NCBI GenBank assembly: GCA_002751075.1
Contig: NAOQ01000222.1
Span: 34,103-70,885 of the forward strand
Reading direction: 5' to 3'
DNA from: Ichthyophonus hoferi
Lineage: Eukaryota; Opisthokonta; Ichthyosporea; Ichthyophonida; Ichthyophonidae
Length of the DNA stretch: 36,783 nt
The notes beneath the pieces were generated by a model. That model searched no databases, was not told where the DNA came from, and worked only from the letters and a program-made list of their open reading frames with translations. Position 1 is the stretch's first letter. Each line of letters begins with the position of its first letter. The translations under genes were made by a program, and so were the position numbers. Shown here one piece after another: positions 10,201 to 24,200 of the stretch.

Positions 10201-12870
10201 ATTAATAACCAATAAAATGAAAGGATGTAAATAACAAATGTACTATCTATACTAGGTCAATGAAAGGAATGCATTATAATATATTATGGTCTTTCTGTAT
10301 ATATGAAATTGTATTGTTGTACTGAGATACATGGTAGGTATCATTGTTATAGTACCATTATATTTAGTCTACTTTACAATAACATTAACACTAATGTACC
10401 CTATATCAAATGAGACAGACAATATGATAGTCCATTAGTATAAGTTGATCTAATTGTGTGGTTAGCCTTGATGAAGCATATATGTATAGGTAGATTGGAG
10501 ACGGAGAATACATACATGCATACAGGTGCATAAAAGTGTAGTATGAATGAAAAATAGTGTTTAAATTTTTTAACGCGATATTAAAATAAGATAAGAAAGA
10601 AAATAATCAAATAAAAAGTGTATTTTCTACCAGTCCATCAATTCATATATCTATAATCAAAACATTATTCTTAATATTATTCGTTTCTCTCCCTCGACAG
10701 TTCACTACGATTGGATACGGTAAAAAAATAGCCCCTGGTGAAGTGCTGAGTCTTGACTATACCTTCAAGCCCCATGAGAGCTTTGAGAACCGCGAGTATG
10801 GCCTGACTGTGCTGGTTAACTATGCCGACATGAAGGTGGGTAGGAGAATGTTATATAATGCCTTTAGTACACATAAATGTGTTGGCATATACCTGGGGCT
10901 TTGTTAAAACTATATAGCTATAACGTATTTACACTATTAGTCTAATTATATTATATGGTGTGATATATTATTATAAACTAGTAGTTGCAAATATTCCCTT
11001 ATTGTTATTTTAAAACCAACCACTGTTGAGAACCGATTAATTTATTGGTCTGATATTATATTATCACTTGTGAGTGGTAGGTAGTATCGTAGCCTCTATT
11101 TTATAAAGAAAATCTTTGGTAACTTATGTACAATAGAGGCATGATTTTCGACCATTCAGACTGATGATCAGATTGTGGTTGGTCAGCTTTTCCACTTCCT
11201 ATTGGCTATGATTATTGTAATGTAACATGATTATTAGCCAATGCTAACAAGCCTTATTTACCCTCACGCACATGATCTAACCAAATGCACCAAATAGTCC
11301 AAGCAGCACTAGACATATCAATAAATTATTGTAACGCAACCTACCTCCTATCTATAGTAGTCCTACCATACCATATACACTACCACTACACCATCTATAC
11401 AAATATCATATCAACCCAGTACTAGCTCATTCTTTCACTCAATGACTCTCTCTCCCCCTCCTCCACATACATACAGTCTGGGGTGCATTTCCGTCACGCT
11501 ATCTTCAACGGCACTGCCAACTTCTACGAGTCTCAGACCTATGCTGAGCTCCACAATGCTGCCCTTCTCATCTTTGCAGTTCTCACTGTTATTGTTTTCA
11601 CTCTCGGTGTCAGAAACGCCATGACCCCTAAGAACATTAAGGTTTGTTTATATTTTTTGTTGTATTGTACTGCGTAGTTATTTGGTTTGCTAAGGTGATA
11701 GGGGGAATGTCAAAATAATCAACGGATTGTATTATCTATTGAATTCATTCTGATGCTCTCAATCGGTAATATAATACTGTTGCAACACATGTACCAACAC
11801 GTTTAGATAGTATACCGCTCAATTACTAATAGGGCAAGTGCACGCTACATTTACCCATCTACATTATACATATCAATACATACATACCTACTTAATTGTT
11901 CTTTTTTCCACTATTTGTCCTTTAAGTATCATATAAGTACATTGAATATTTTGTTGGCACAAGGAGTTTTATTGCAATTACCAATTGCATTTACTAGTGA
12001 GATAGATTAAAATGAATAGAGTTATCACTCCAACCTTTTTAACTGCATATATAAGGGAGGAGGGGAATGTGTTATAGTATATAGTAAATGTATGTACGGC
12101 GATAATCACAGCTTTGACACTTAACCATAACACACTTGGCTTATATGTGTTGATACATAAAAAGTGATGGCGTATTAGTGAACTTGGGGGCTTTCTAAAT
12201 GTAATTAGGCTAACTACAAATTGTAGAACATTATATGACTTTATATGTTAGATATTATGCATGTATACGATATACATAGGCGATTATTGAATACATTTAT
12301 ACTACTACTTACCGTATAGTTGACTCGAGGTATTGGGGCGTGATATTTCTATCGGTGTGCTACTGTATATATATAACTTGAAATCTGGGTATTCCTGTGG
12401 TAATTGTACATGGTTGCAATAGTACTTAACTGCCTTTGTGTTTCCTATACTGTACCGTTCTTCTGTTTATTTTATAGCTTTAGTCACTGTTCTCTATTTA
12501 AAACGACTCTACCCTCCCTCTTTTGACTTTTTATTATTAACTAAACCAATCAATGGCTAGCAATCACAGGCACTGTGATTTAATTCTTCGATTTTAGTGG
12601 TTCTCATGGTTTTTTACCTTTTCCTTTATTCTTTTCTTTTTGGTTACCCGTAATTAATTCCAATATGATGTCCTAGTTAATTTGATTATTATTTGTCTAA
12701 GTACCTAAGTCAGCCAAGGTTAAAATATATTGAAATATCCACTCTTACAGGTTAAGCGCACCCGTGTCGTGGCCCCTGAGCAAGGTACCGTGACCAAGCC
12801 TAACTCTGACTGGCTGGAGGGCACTAGTGCCGCTGTTAAGCCTAAAAATGTCAAGAAGGCCAACATGTAA
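7244..12870 (+). CDS. SSR1: Translocon-associated protein subunit alpha (signal sequence receptor alpha), complete
   Basis: TRAP-alpha is a single-pass ER membrane glycoprotein beside the Sec61 channel that helps certain signal sequences insert. Six exons: 7244-7298, 8038-8168, 9205-9393, 10701-10835, 11477-11641, 12751-12870. All junctions are GT-AG and frame-keeping, giving 264 aa (human about 286). Seen: signal peptide (MKFSQSLSLLLLAAASIAG), a modestly acidic luminal N-terminus, a beta-rich luminal domain (residues 62-190) with WDFRLINFTTIGYGKK and EYGLTVLVNY, N-glycosylation sequons at NST (about 80) and NGT (about 181), one transmembrane helix (198-217), and a basic cytosolic tail. The NGT site sits where vertebrate TRAP-alpha has its FNQT sequon. 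Introns are 641-1,307 bases. The ATG is chosen because it opens the signal peptide. It appears intact. Confidence 0.95.
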
Positions 12871-12902
12871 AACCAAGACAACCTCCTCAGGATAGCGCAC
12901 AT

Positions 12903-12908
12903 AATAAA
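12903..12908 (+). terminator. Putative poly(A) signal of SSR1
   Basis: AATAAA lies 32 bases after the SSR1 stop codon, which implies a very short 3' UTR. Confidence 0.6.
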
Positions 12909-14764
12909 GTGATGGTTTCGTTCTGTTACATATACCCATCTCAATTCGTTAGTAGTAGAGTTTGATATAGACTGAGTCAAATAGATGTACAGTTTTTACA
13001 AGTGTTTCCGATCTGTAGATTTTCTGATATTTTATTATATTGGAAGCATATACTTAGCTAGTCAAGTGTATCGTGTACAACAACATGGGTAAAGTATATG
13101 CCTATATGGGGTTATACGGAAATACCTATACTGCTATGTTCATGTTATCCCCTTTATAAGTAGATAGCATTTTAGTGTAACTTTAATGCAAAGGTATTAT
13201 TAATAATTACTTAAAATATGTACTCATACTAGTACTCTATTCATATTCTTTGTCTCAATCGTGGCAATTTATACCGAGGTAACCTCCTTTTATTAATCAG
13301 GAAGCACTTACTATCAACCCTGGTTTGGAATGTCTAGCATTGATCGGCCAATCATTTTACTGATTGCTGGCTCATTTGGAGTTGAAATATTTGTCGTCTG
13401 CTGCACAATCACCTATACCTACACTCGGGAAACAATCTTCTCACATATATGCTCATACAATTTTTTTCTTTATAGCTATAGATAATATACCCCATTTTAT
13501 TCTCTTTACTCACCACTGTATTATTTATTACCTATGTACCTTCACCCCATAGGCCCATAGACCTGTATTATTTACATATACAACGTAGAAAAGTTATTCA
13601 ATTCGTATTGGAAAGAGCAAGTATAAAACACTGACGTGGTTTTTCATGTTTAAAATACTAAACATTATTGGATGTAAACAACAAAACCCGAATAAAAATA
13701 TGACAGTAATATCTTTCGGTATTCAGTATGAACTACCTCCTATTAACTATTAAAATGGTAGCCAATCATCCTTCCCAAATTCTATTGACTGGTTTTTGAT
13801 GTTACAAAACAAAAGGTTTATACTAAACTATAAAACGCGATTTCCGAATACATAATAATGTTAATACATATCTGTTTAGTTCTATTATTTCTTTAGTGGC
13901 TATTATCTATACAACAGCTTTTTATTGTTTTCATATTCTGACGAATAAAATAACAGTTGCTATTAATCTTTGGTCTTATTTTTGATACAGGCTATCAAAA
14001 TAAGTGTAAGAAATAATATTTTTTTTACTTGACAATGACAGAATAAAATATTCCTGTGTAATTTAAGTGTAAAATCACACAACGTGATATGGTAGGCCAT
14101 TCTTATTTTTTGCATGTTTATAAAAGTAAATCTTTTTTAACTATGCAATTTGTTTATATAGCTTAAATATTAAGTATCTTATGATATAATGTGGTGGCAC
14201 TACTGCGGTAGATCGCTTTTGTTTATATGAGAAGTGGACTGTGGTTATCTTCCCTTCCAGTTTTTCTTGTGTTGTAGGTCCATTCCAGCAATGGTATAGA
14301 CCAACACAGACTATATACATAACAACATCTTTACCTATCCATGCTCGTACATGCATACTGCTACATATATATACCCACCTTCCCCACCTCCCATCTACCT
14401 TAAACTGTTTATTTATATTTAATTCTTGTATCTTTAATGAAAGGCACGCTTATGAGCGCTATTATTAAAATAAATTGGCGCCTACATTGGACACACTCCC
14501 TAATTATATTGTAATGCTAGATCATTTATACATTGGTACTACTAAAATTTAGGTACCATCTTTATTTCATTTTCCCCATAGTCTATTTCAAGAGTTTTGT
14601 CGGGTTGTTTTTTATGTTTTACCAGATAAATACTAGGTTTGTGCTGAAAATAAATCAATCGATAACTCAATAACTCACTGAATAAATAACTCATTGGTTG
14701 ATACTTATAAAGTAAGTGTCTTCTTAGCTGTCCGTTCCTATCATAAAATTATTCTGTGGGCTAA

Positions 14765-15020
14765 TGGAATGGCCAACTTTTTTTTACTAAGTTATTGATA
14801 AATATTCTTATTGGCTAATACATTTTAGAAAGATCAGAGAGACCCACAAGGAATGTCTTGACCCTCTTTCGATAACCTTATACTACCGTGTCCTTATTTG
14901 AAAATGCTCATTAGCTAATTTACTAATGTAACTGCTTGCAACCTATGTATCGACCAACCAATTTGAACTACGTGTTTATTCGGAGTTAACGCTCTTGTAA
15001 CAATCCGTAGTATGTTAGTG
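14765..15020 (-). mobile_element. LTR-family fossil fragment
   Basis: Read on the minus strand it shares the blocks GCGTTAACTCCGAATAAAC, CAAATAAGGACA and TTGTGGGTCTCTCTGATC with the fossils at 3900-4090 and 5340-5460. It is old and incomplete, and its edges are approximate. Confidence 0.45.
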
Positions 15021-15222
15021 TATCATTATGTATGTAAATGCATCATGGCTGCAATCAGCTGGGCTGATGTACAATTATATAGAATATGAAATACACAAAT
15101 CTCTTCCGGTTACCAACTAACAAACTCGTTAATAATATTATTTCCTTGTCTATCTTTATAACAGATGCTGTCATAAGTATAGGTATATTATATTGACTAT
15201 CGCAACATATCTATTGGTAATG

Positions 15223-15332
15223 TAACACTGCTAATAATATAATGTTATATAGTAACACTGTCAATAATGTAAGATAATATAGCATTCAATAATAAAATGC
15301 AGTATAACCTCCATAATATAATGTAATATAGC
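15223..15332. repeat. Imperfect AT-rich minisatellite, about 30-base unit
   Basis: Units resemble TAACACTGCTAATAATATAA followed by TGTTATATAG. Two adjacent 30-base units are clear (15223-15252 and 15253-15282), followed by two decayed ones that end near 15332. Confidence 0.6.
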
Positions 15333-16667
15333 ATTGGCAAATATTTTAGGTATGTGCTGTACTACTAGCTTCAATATTGACCAGAGTTTCGGCGGGCACC
15401 TACTTGCTTAGTATTCACATGTTTTATCATATTGGATTAGATTAGATTAGTTTCAATGAATTTTATTTTATCTAAGTAAATATATTTTTATATATCCCGT
15501 TATCTTAATCCAGTGACCCAATGCCACACAAGAACATTGTCCCGCCACTCGGATTTTAGCTCATCTCATCTACCACCTAATAGCCTATTAATATCTCAAT
15601 ATTATGGAGATCCCTTTTGGTGCTATATATTCTCATACTTACACTCCAATTACCTTAGTTAAATTGCAAATATACTAAATGAGTCCTAATATGGACTGCG
15701 GTATATATGTATATTAAAACTTGCACCACAAATACAATTTTTTGTATTTCAAAAACTGAAGTTAGAGCTGAAATGATCAAACTAATATTAATATTACCAA
15801 GTTATGTTAAATAGTGCAAAAATTGTATAGATATCCTGATATTTACAGTGCACTGTAAACCCATTCAGCGGAAATTTTTTACCATTACAGAATGATAAGT
15901 GCTGTAGTTGAGTTGATATGTATTTAAAATTTAGAAAATTATTATCGCCTCTCATTATGATTGGCCTCATGGTTATAAATGTTTAGATCATTTAATTGGA
16001 TTGAATATCAGTTGCTCATCGTCCATTGGGATAACGCTGCTACACTTAGCTTAGTTAGTTATTCTAGAATATTCCATATACAAAGTGGGCTGTGAAATGT
16101 GCAACAATTATATAATTTAAAAAATTGCAAGTAGTTAATTACTCACATTTTTCTACAATAAGCTAATACAACAACTTCATCCATATATATTAATAAACCG
16201 CAGTTTTTCTTCTTTTTCTTGACAATAATTGCAATTTAAAAATTGAAAATGTCGCAATTTTATAGAGAATAAGGTCACTACCATTTCAAAATTAATCTTA
16301 CATCACTCAGATAAATTAGATTAATTAATTAATTTAATTACCCATTTATCTCCACCCCGCAAAATGAGATTATCGCCGAGATATAAATTACAATTGAATG
16401 TAGTAATTGCACTAACAATCCAGCACATGATATATTTATATTTATAGATTTCGATTATAATTACCGATGCTTTTGTTAGCCTTCAAACAAACTAAAATAT
16501 GCTTTTTCATTAATCACTGGCAATGTATTTCAGTTGGCTCTATATTAACTACTCATGTGCAGCTAAACGCACACAAATATATAATCATATGCCTAAAAAA
16601 CATATACAAACCTATAAACAACTGCATTCAAACAAGGTATTATAGTTATATAGTTATAATATATAAC

Positions 16668-17742
16668 ATGGGCCAACATCAAGCCAAGATGACTTACGAG
16701 CGGACCGACCCTCGTCTACAAATCTTAGGGGTAGGTGTTTGATTTTACATCATGTATTTGTATTTTTGTACAACCTTTTTCATGTGTGGGTAGGTGGGTG
16801 TTGGTATATTGTGTGGACTGAGATGACTTGTTTCTGCATATATAGTTTTTAGTAAGAGTTACGTTATATAAATTCGAACAAGAAGAAAATCGTAGTTGCA
16901 CACAGGTTTCATTAGTTACTGTATATGAAGAATATATTATATTAATTGTACTTTACGATATATGTATCACTTACATGAAAGACTTGGATCTTTGGAGTAC
17001 TTATTTTTAAATGTTTGCCTGGCCCATCCTAGCCTAAATCATTATTTATAGGTATATAAGCATTGGATTGTATATAGTGTAACTTATGCAAAATTATTGG
17101 CTTATATATACCATTTTGAGAGCAATACTTATAATATTAGAAGTGATTATCCTGTAAAAGTAAAGGCATTATCTATATACATCATATTATAATCATTGCC
17201 ATTCACGTCTACTAACAACGAGCTTGTCTCATTTTAAAATTTCCTTTTATAGATCGTCATCGTCAGTGATGGCCAACCCAATATCATATTTAACTTCCCA
17301 GATACCAGCGGGCCAATCAAAATGATATCTCCTCCATCCACTTCTGTTCTAACAGAAAATACCCACGCGATTTTTAGGGTTGAATTTAAAGTACACCAGT
17401 ACATAGAGGGACTGACTGAGATCAGGTATACACTATATTATATAGGGGATAGAATAGAATAGAGTATGTACGATATAGGATATAGAGTATAAGGGTATAA
17501 GTAAGGTATAGGTTATATAACGCAGGATATTATAAGATATGATCTAATGATCCACAGTACGATTCATAATTATAATTTACAATTAATTTTTTCTCTGCAG
17601 TGGTCAGGAGTTAAAGGAAATGATGACAACGGCCAAGAGACGGCGGTCGGTACGTAGGACTGTTCATCGGGAGGTAGTAGGGAACCTGATACCCAGATCT
17701 ACTCCTTATGTTATGCTATACTCAATGGAGGTACCACGTACG

Positions 17743-17785
<43 letters not shown>

Positions 17786-18278
17786 GTTAGTTAGTTAAGT
17801 NNNNNNNNNNNNNNNNNNNNNNNNNNNNNNNNNNNNNNNNNNNNNNNNNNNNNNNNNNNNNNNNNNNNNNNNNNNNNNNNNNNNNNNNNNNNNNNNNNNN
17901 NNNNNNNNNNNNNNNNNNNNNNNNNNNNNNNNNNNNNNNNNNNNNNNNNNNNNNNNNNNNNNNNNNNNNNNNNNNNNNATATATACCTGTGATTGTAAAA
18001 GTATTCGTAATCAAATGGGATGAGTCGTGTACAATCCTGATGTAAACCCCTCCAATTATTATCTCGCTTCTTAATTAGTTGATTAGTACTGTATGTATGT
18101 ATAGTTCTTTTACTATTACGAATATATGTTATTATCGCGAGGCCCGTCTAACAGATCAATCAGAATATAATTTAATATTTATTATCCAATCACAGGGTCC
18201 TCTGACACCAAGGTACACATGAGTATTACAATTGAAGAAACCAATTTCAAGAGGGAATTTGATATCGATATTATCAAG
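16668..18278 (+). other. RhoGDI-like domain (exons 1-4 of the composite gene)
   Basis: Residues 13-155 follow RhoGDI in order. DPRLQILGIVIV matches the first strand. SVLTENTHAIFRVEFKV and IEGLTEI match the family's FVLKEGVEYRIKISFRV and IVSGLKY. VGNLIPRSTPYVML and MEVP match VGSYGPR...F and the EEAP block. FDIDIIKY fits the last strand. Odd: the loop between the two halves carries a basic run (AKRRRSVRRTVHR), and the usual N-terminal regulatory arm is absent, replaced by a 12-residue leader starting MG. The family call is from memory of conserved blocks. Confidence 0.75.
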
Positions 18279-21200
18279 GTGTGATTGGCCGTATATGCAT
18301 ATTATATCTAGTCCACGGATAGGGTTGATTGTTTTATTTGATAACGTTTTGATTGGAGAATTACGATTTTCTTTATTCAATCAGTAATTTGATTGCACAA
18401 CTTGACAATTTGGTGGCTTTAAACTATAATTGGCCAATATAAAATCATGCAGAAGAAGCCAGCTCAACCAATGAATATTTAAATACGGTTTTTAGATTAA
18501 AACTAACTTACACTTCCTCCACAAATTCAAGTACGTTGGTAAAATACACCACGAGGTCAAATCATTGGATGGAACTTGGCACTTCATCCACAAGCACGTG
18601 TTCTCCGACTACTGTATGTACACCTGGTTAATGTATGTCAATATATATCAAACTATTCACATTGATTAGTCATTACCTTGCATCACGTGACTCTTATCCT
18701 CTTATTTATTGGCGTATAGACATGCCGATGAGTTTTTGATCTTTAGAATATAGTTGAGATAGCTATGAAAGTATACTATACTATATTATATTATATTATA
18801 GTAACGATATATGGCATGCTGACATACATACAGTGGGTGCGCCGATGGGTTCTTTCTATCTTGAAAATACAGTCCAGCCTTTACATAAATCCCCATATTT
18901 TCATACACCATCTAGTATAGGGAATATGTCAAAACAGGTATGTGTGAGAGTACGTGTTTGCTAGCGATTATGTATGCTAGGACATAGTATGATATGGTAG
19001 GCTATGCTGTGGTAGACTATGGTATGGTATGGTGTAATATGATCTATCTGATTGTAATTAATAGAATGACCCTCCCAGATTGAATCCAAAAAACCTACTT
19101 GTATGGTTACCAGTAATCTCGCCCTTAATCCCATTGATGATGCCTTCATTATCAATGAAAACATATTGCTTGATACAGTGATCAAAGCTGATGCCTCCTC
19201 TGCGAATGAAAATATATATGTTGATACAGTGATCCAGACTGATATCCCTATTACCCATGAGAGTATTACCGCTAATAAAGTGCTTGAGACTGATGTCTCC
19301 TCTGCGAATGAAAATACACTGATTGATGCAGTGATTCAGACGGATGCTCCCATTACGAATGAAAAGACTCCCATTGATACAATGATCAAAGCTGGTGCTT
19401 TCTCTGCGACTGGAAATACTTCTGTTGATGCAATGACCCAGACTGATACCCATATTACCAATGAGAATATTTCTGTTAAAAATGTACTTCAGGCTGATGC
19501 CTCCTCTACGAATGAAAATACGCCATTTGATGCAGTGATCCAGACTAATGCCCCTATTACCAATGAAAGCACACATGTGGATACAGTGATTGAAGCTGGT
19601 GTGTTCTCTACGAATGAAAATGCTTCTGTTGATGCAATGACCCAGACTGATACCCATATTACCAATGAGAATATTTCTGTTAAAAATTTACTTCAGGCTG
19701 ATGCCTCCTCTACGAATGAAAATACGCCATTTGATGCAGTGATCCAGACTAATGCCCCTATTACCAATGAAAGCACACATGTGGATACAGTGATCAAAGC
19801 AGGTACGTTAGCTACGAATGAAAATATTTCTGTTGATGCAGTGATCCAGACTCATGCCATCATTACCAATGAGAATGCTCATGTTAAAAAGATACCTGAG
19901 ACTGATGCCTCCTCGGTAAATGAAAATATGTCAATGGATGCAGTTATCCAAGCTGATGCCTCTATTACCAATGAGAATATTCCTGTTGAGGAAGTGCTTG
20001 AGGCTGATGCCTCCTCTGCGAATGAAAATACGTTGCTTGATACAGTGATCAATGCTGATGCCTTATCTGCGAATGAAAGTGCTTCTGTTGTTGCACTGAT
20101 CCAAACTGATGCCTCTATTACCAATAAAAATAGTCTTGTTGAGGAAGTACGTGAGGCTGATGCCTCCTCTGCGAATGAAAATACACTGATTGATGTATTG
20201 ATCCAGACTTATGTTCCTATTGTCAATGAAAACACACCAACTGATACAATGATTCAGACTGATTCCCTCATTACTAATGAGAGTACTGTTAAAAAGGCGC
20301 TTGCTACTGATGCCTCCTCGGCGAATGAAAATACGTCGATTGATGCAGTGATCCAGACCGATACCCCTATTACCAATGAGAATACTCCTGTTGAGGAAGG
20401 GCTTGAGGCTGATGCCTCCTCTGCGAATGAAAATACGCTGATTAATACAGTGATCAAAACTGATGTCGTTTCTGCGAATGAGAATACTTCGGTCAATACA
20501 GTGATCCAGGCTGACGCCCTTATTGCCAATGAGAATAATCCTGTTAAAAAAGTGCTTCAAGCTAATGCAGTGATCCAAACAGATACTTCCATTACCAATG
20601 AAAATACTCCCGTTGATATAATGATCGAAGCTGGTACTTCTTCCACCAATGACTATGCTCCTGTTAATGCAGTGATGGAGGCTGATGCAGTGATTGAGAC
20701 TGATGCTTCTTCTGCGAATGAAAATACTCCTATTGATGCAAAAAATATAGAGGTCCTACAGGATACAAAAATAGACAGCGACACTTCCAGCCTGAACATT
20801 GAAATTAAAGATGAAGAGATGGTGGTAGACGAAAGAGAGGAGGACGATTTTGAAGGTGATAAGCAAATAGAAAAGAGTAGGTATTGATAGGCTATGTAAT
20901 TGGGTTGGGGTCTATACTATAATCCGATATGATTTGATACATAATATTTTAAAATCTTTAAAATATGTGTTTGGTGTGTTCATTGGACTAATTATTTCAG
21001 CCATTAACTATATAACTAACCATTGGCATTAAATCAAAGATAAGATCAGGATCTATATCGTTATCTATGGCGTCAATGCTCACTGCTCGGTAGGCCCAAT
21101 GACTGAAGAATTCAAGAAGGGGCTGGAGGTAGAAATGGCTGACGTGACCGTCTCTCAGATTCCTGGTAGGGTTAGATATATATATATATGTATATCTATT

Positions 21201-24200
21201 TATCGATGTATATGTGTTCAAGGTATGTATGGGGGAGCTGCATAAAGGTCGTATTGTTCTGTACATATATACTATCTTATGTATCATACTATACTTACTA
21301 TCACATTTTATCATACAATCTTATTATTTTACATACTATCTTTCTATCATACATATTATCATATAGACTATACCACATACTATTAAAATCATACTATCAC
21401 ACACATATATATAACTCATGCAAGTATTTGTCTCTTATATACAGAGGTATATATTCAAGATGATGATTTAAAATTTCCCGCCAAACCATCTTATCCACTC
21501 ATTAGCCCCAATCAGTTGGCCGATGCTGATTGCATAATATTTGAGTTCCCTACCCATTGTGGTACTATGGCGCCACAGGTTAAGGTATGGTTGCTGTAGC
21601 ATATGTATTTATATATGTATGTTGTAGAACTATAATTTTATGTATAGCTCCAGACCAATCATACTATCTTCTTTCTCTGCAGACTCATTTTGATTCGATC
21701 TCTCAACGTTATCAAAATAATGAATTGGCCAATAGAAAGTCTGGGTTTTTTCCACTAGCTGGTATGTATTCCCCAATGATTCCCTGCTAGCAGTAGAAGG
21801 GTTTTGGGCTTATAACTCTGTTCAAAGTTACTATGTCTTTGACAGACTGTGTTGAGTCTTTAGAACCCTTTTCTCTCCTTGATTATTTTTTTTCCCGTGA
21901 TTAAACAGTCTGTGTCTTTATTATTATTGTCTGAAACCTTGTATATATATATTTGTTTTGCTCAAAAGCCAGCTTTGAACAAATTTGACCTAGTAGAATA
22001 TTAATCAATGAGCCTAGCTTTAAGGACCTAATTGGCGCTTAAAACATCCGATTTATTGAATCAAGAAATAGACTAATGATTTAATTGGCTGTAGGGATTT
22101 GTTACAAGCTATTTTATGAGTTGATTGAATTGTCAGCATTGTAGAATCAAGCTCTAAACCATTAAGATCATTGACGAAAATTCCTAACTAAACTTAACTA
22201 GAAATGGATATCTTTTCCCTATAGTAATAAGCGAATATAATGTACAATAAATAAAAGAATGAGGTATAGAAGTGCAATGAGCGGGGTAGTCATGAGTATT
22301 TTGAACATATACTATATTATATATATATATATATCTGATCTCTAATTTACCTACCAAATCGGATGATTCATAATTAGTTATGCGCCAGTGTGTTCCAAAG
22401 ATTAGCATTCAATTGATTACTTAAAAGGATAAAGTGAAATGGTAGTAGTTATAAGATTGGCCAATTAAATGACTCTTATAAAGCTTGAAGCCAATCAAAG
22501 ATCGATACATAATAGCACAGCCATTTGTAATCATTGGGTTAGCAGCGACTCTTACCTGCCAAATTCAGGCAAATAACTTGTAACTGTGGTCCATATTAGT
22601 GAGGGTGAGACATCATAACTATGTCATTACTTTTAGAACGTCAGAATGTCCTCTACCACCCATATACATGGTTCTCTTATATGGATGATAAAATCAAATT
22701 TGGTGTAATGTTTTTTAGTATTGTGTTATGCTATACTATAACATCTTATATTATATTACATGCCTTTATACTCATACGTACATGCCCATAGACTGTTTTT
22801 CTGTTGTATGTTAAATTTTAATGCCTTTCAATTCCACCTATTATTTTTCACTATTATGTATTGAGTATTGATTGATTGCCAATCAGTTCCAGTGAATAAA
22901 AGGCAGGAGACAGAAAACCAGTATGTGATAGGTGCATCAGACCAAAACGGCATGGTTTATCGTAGGTGGCTATATATATGTTATTTTATTTATATCCACA
23001 CCCACATACGCATATATATAATCAAATGATATTTTTACTGCATATATATATATATATATATATACCATAATCTGTTATATTAGATTTATTTTTGATTTTT
23101 TTATGTTATGTTCTACATCTGTCTAATTTGTCTACTTACGTTTTGAATATATACACCACACCCAATAATATACTACTTCTATCCAGTATGTAATTTAATC
23201 CAATGATATCCTTACTGCATATATATAGACACTTCATTTATACTATGTTCCTACTATACTATCCCGCTATATATTATCATACTAATATACTATTCTCCTT
23301 CAGTGCCTATCATCCCACCTGTAAAGTCGTCGGACCTTCTATGGCTAGCCCAAGAAGTATTACCATGTGATACCCAGTATGTGTCCAGGTAAATAACGTC
23401 ATCCAATGAGAAACATTGTTTAAATCTTATCAACCTTTTATAATCTTGACCAATACCCCCTTAATATCCCCTGATGTACAAGTGTACCTAAACATGTATG
23501 AAAATATGCATACTAACGTGCATACAATATCATGTCATATCATATCATCATACATGCTCGTCTTAGCCATAGCCAGCTAGTAATCTATATAATCATATCA
23601 CCACCCCATTTATAGGGCTGGACGTAAAGTGTGATCACGTTTTTATTGCAAGTTTCTGGCTCTTATGCCAATTATTTTTGACTATTTCTCGATTAATCTT
23701 AGGTTAAACTACAATGCGAATTATTATAATTCATTATGTATCCTGGTTTCTGAATGTTTACAAAACAAATTATCCCAAGATATGCTAGTAATTAATTCAA
23801 TTCATCTTATTCGGGCCGAATTTGATTCACCCCGAAATACTAAATTGGGTTATAATGTATCCTAATATGGTATTATTGAGTCAATGACTAATAGTCTCGT
23901 TGGATTAATTGGTGGAAGTGTACCAGTATCTATCTTTTATTGGCTTTAAATGGTTTGGTTGGAGGCGTGTAAATGAAAGCACATCTGCTTGTATAAGGTG
24001 GCCAATTGTTATAGACATAGATATGGATACATACACACACATATAGATATAGATATGTGTATGTATAATAACATTCTACATCACACAGATAAACTTATCT
24101 ACAATTTAAAATACACAAGTAAATATCTACACATTACACTTTCTGTGAATAGAAGGTTATTGGAACCTAATACCTATACATATCCCATCCACTCATATAC

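Larger units (their letters stand above)
12909..16667. other. Intergenic region, no gene recognised
   Basis: This is 3.7 kb of AT-rich spacer. Open stretches here are short, rich in Tyr/Ile/Leu from AT bias, and lack convincing splice context or family likeness. It holds an LTR fragment (14765-15020) and a minisatellite (15223-15332). The promoter of the next gene must lie at its right end. Confidence 0.5.

Noticed and set aside
16467-16667. Upstream in-frame ATG extension of the composite gene
   Set aside because: The extra 67 residues are AT-biased and unlike any RhoGDI leader. The MGQ start sits right before conserved sequence.
19058-20578. Long antisense open frames (up to 199 codons) across the repeat exon
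   Set aside because: The 51-base repeat is a multiple of three, so any frame open in one unit is open in all. The sense frame is joined in phase to conserved exons on both sides.
23616-23634. Alternative last exon (AGRKV then stop) of the composite gene
   Set aside because: It is possible by phase and acceptor, but the 24763 exon also joins in phase and gives a long open frame. Kept only as a possible isoform.
23665-23865. 66-codon frame inside intron 12
   Set aside because: It has AT-biased composition, no family likeness, and it does not connect in phase to a neighbouring exon.
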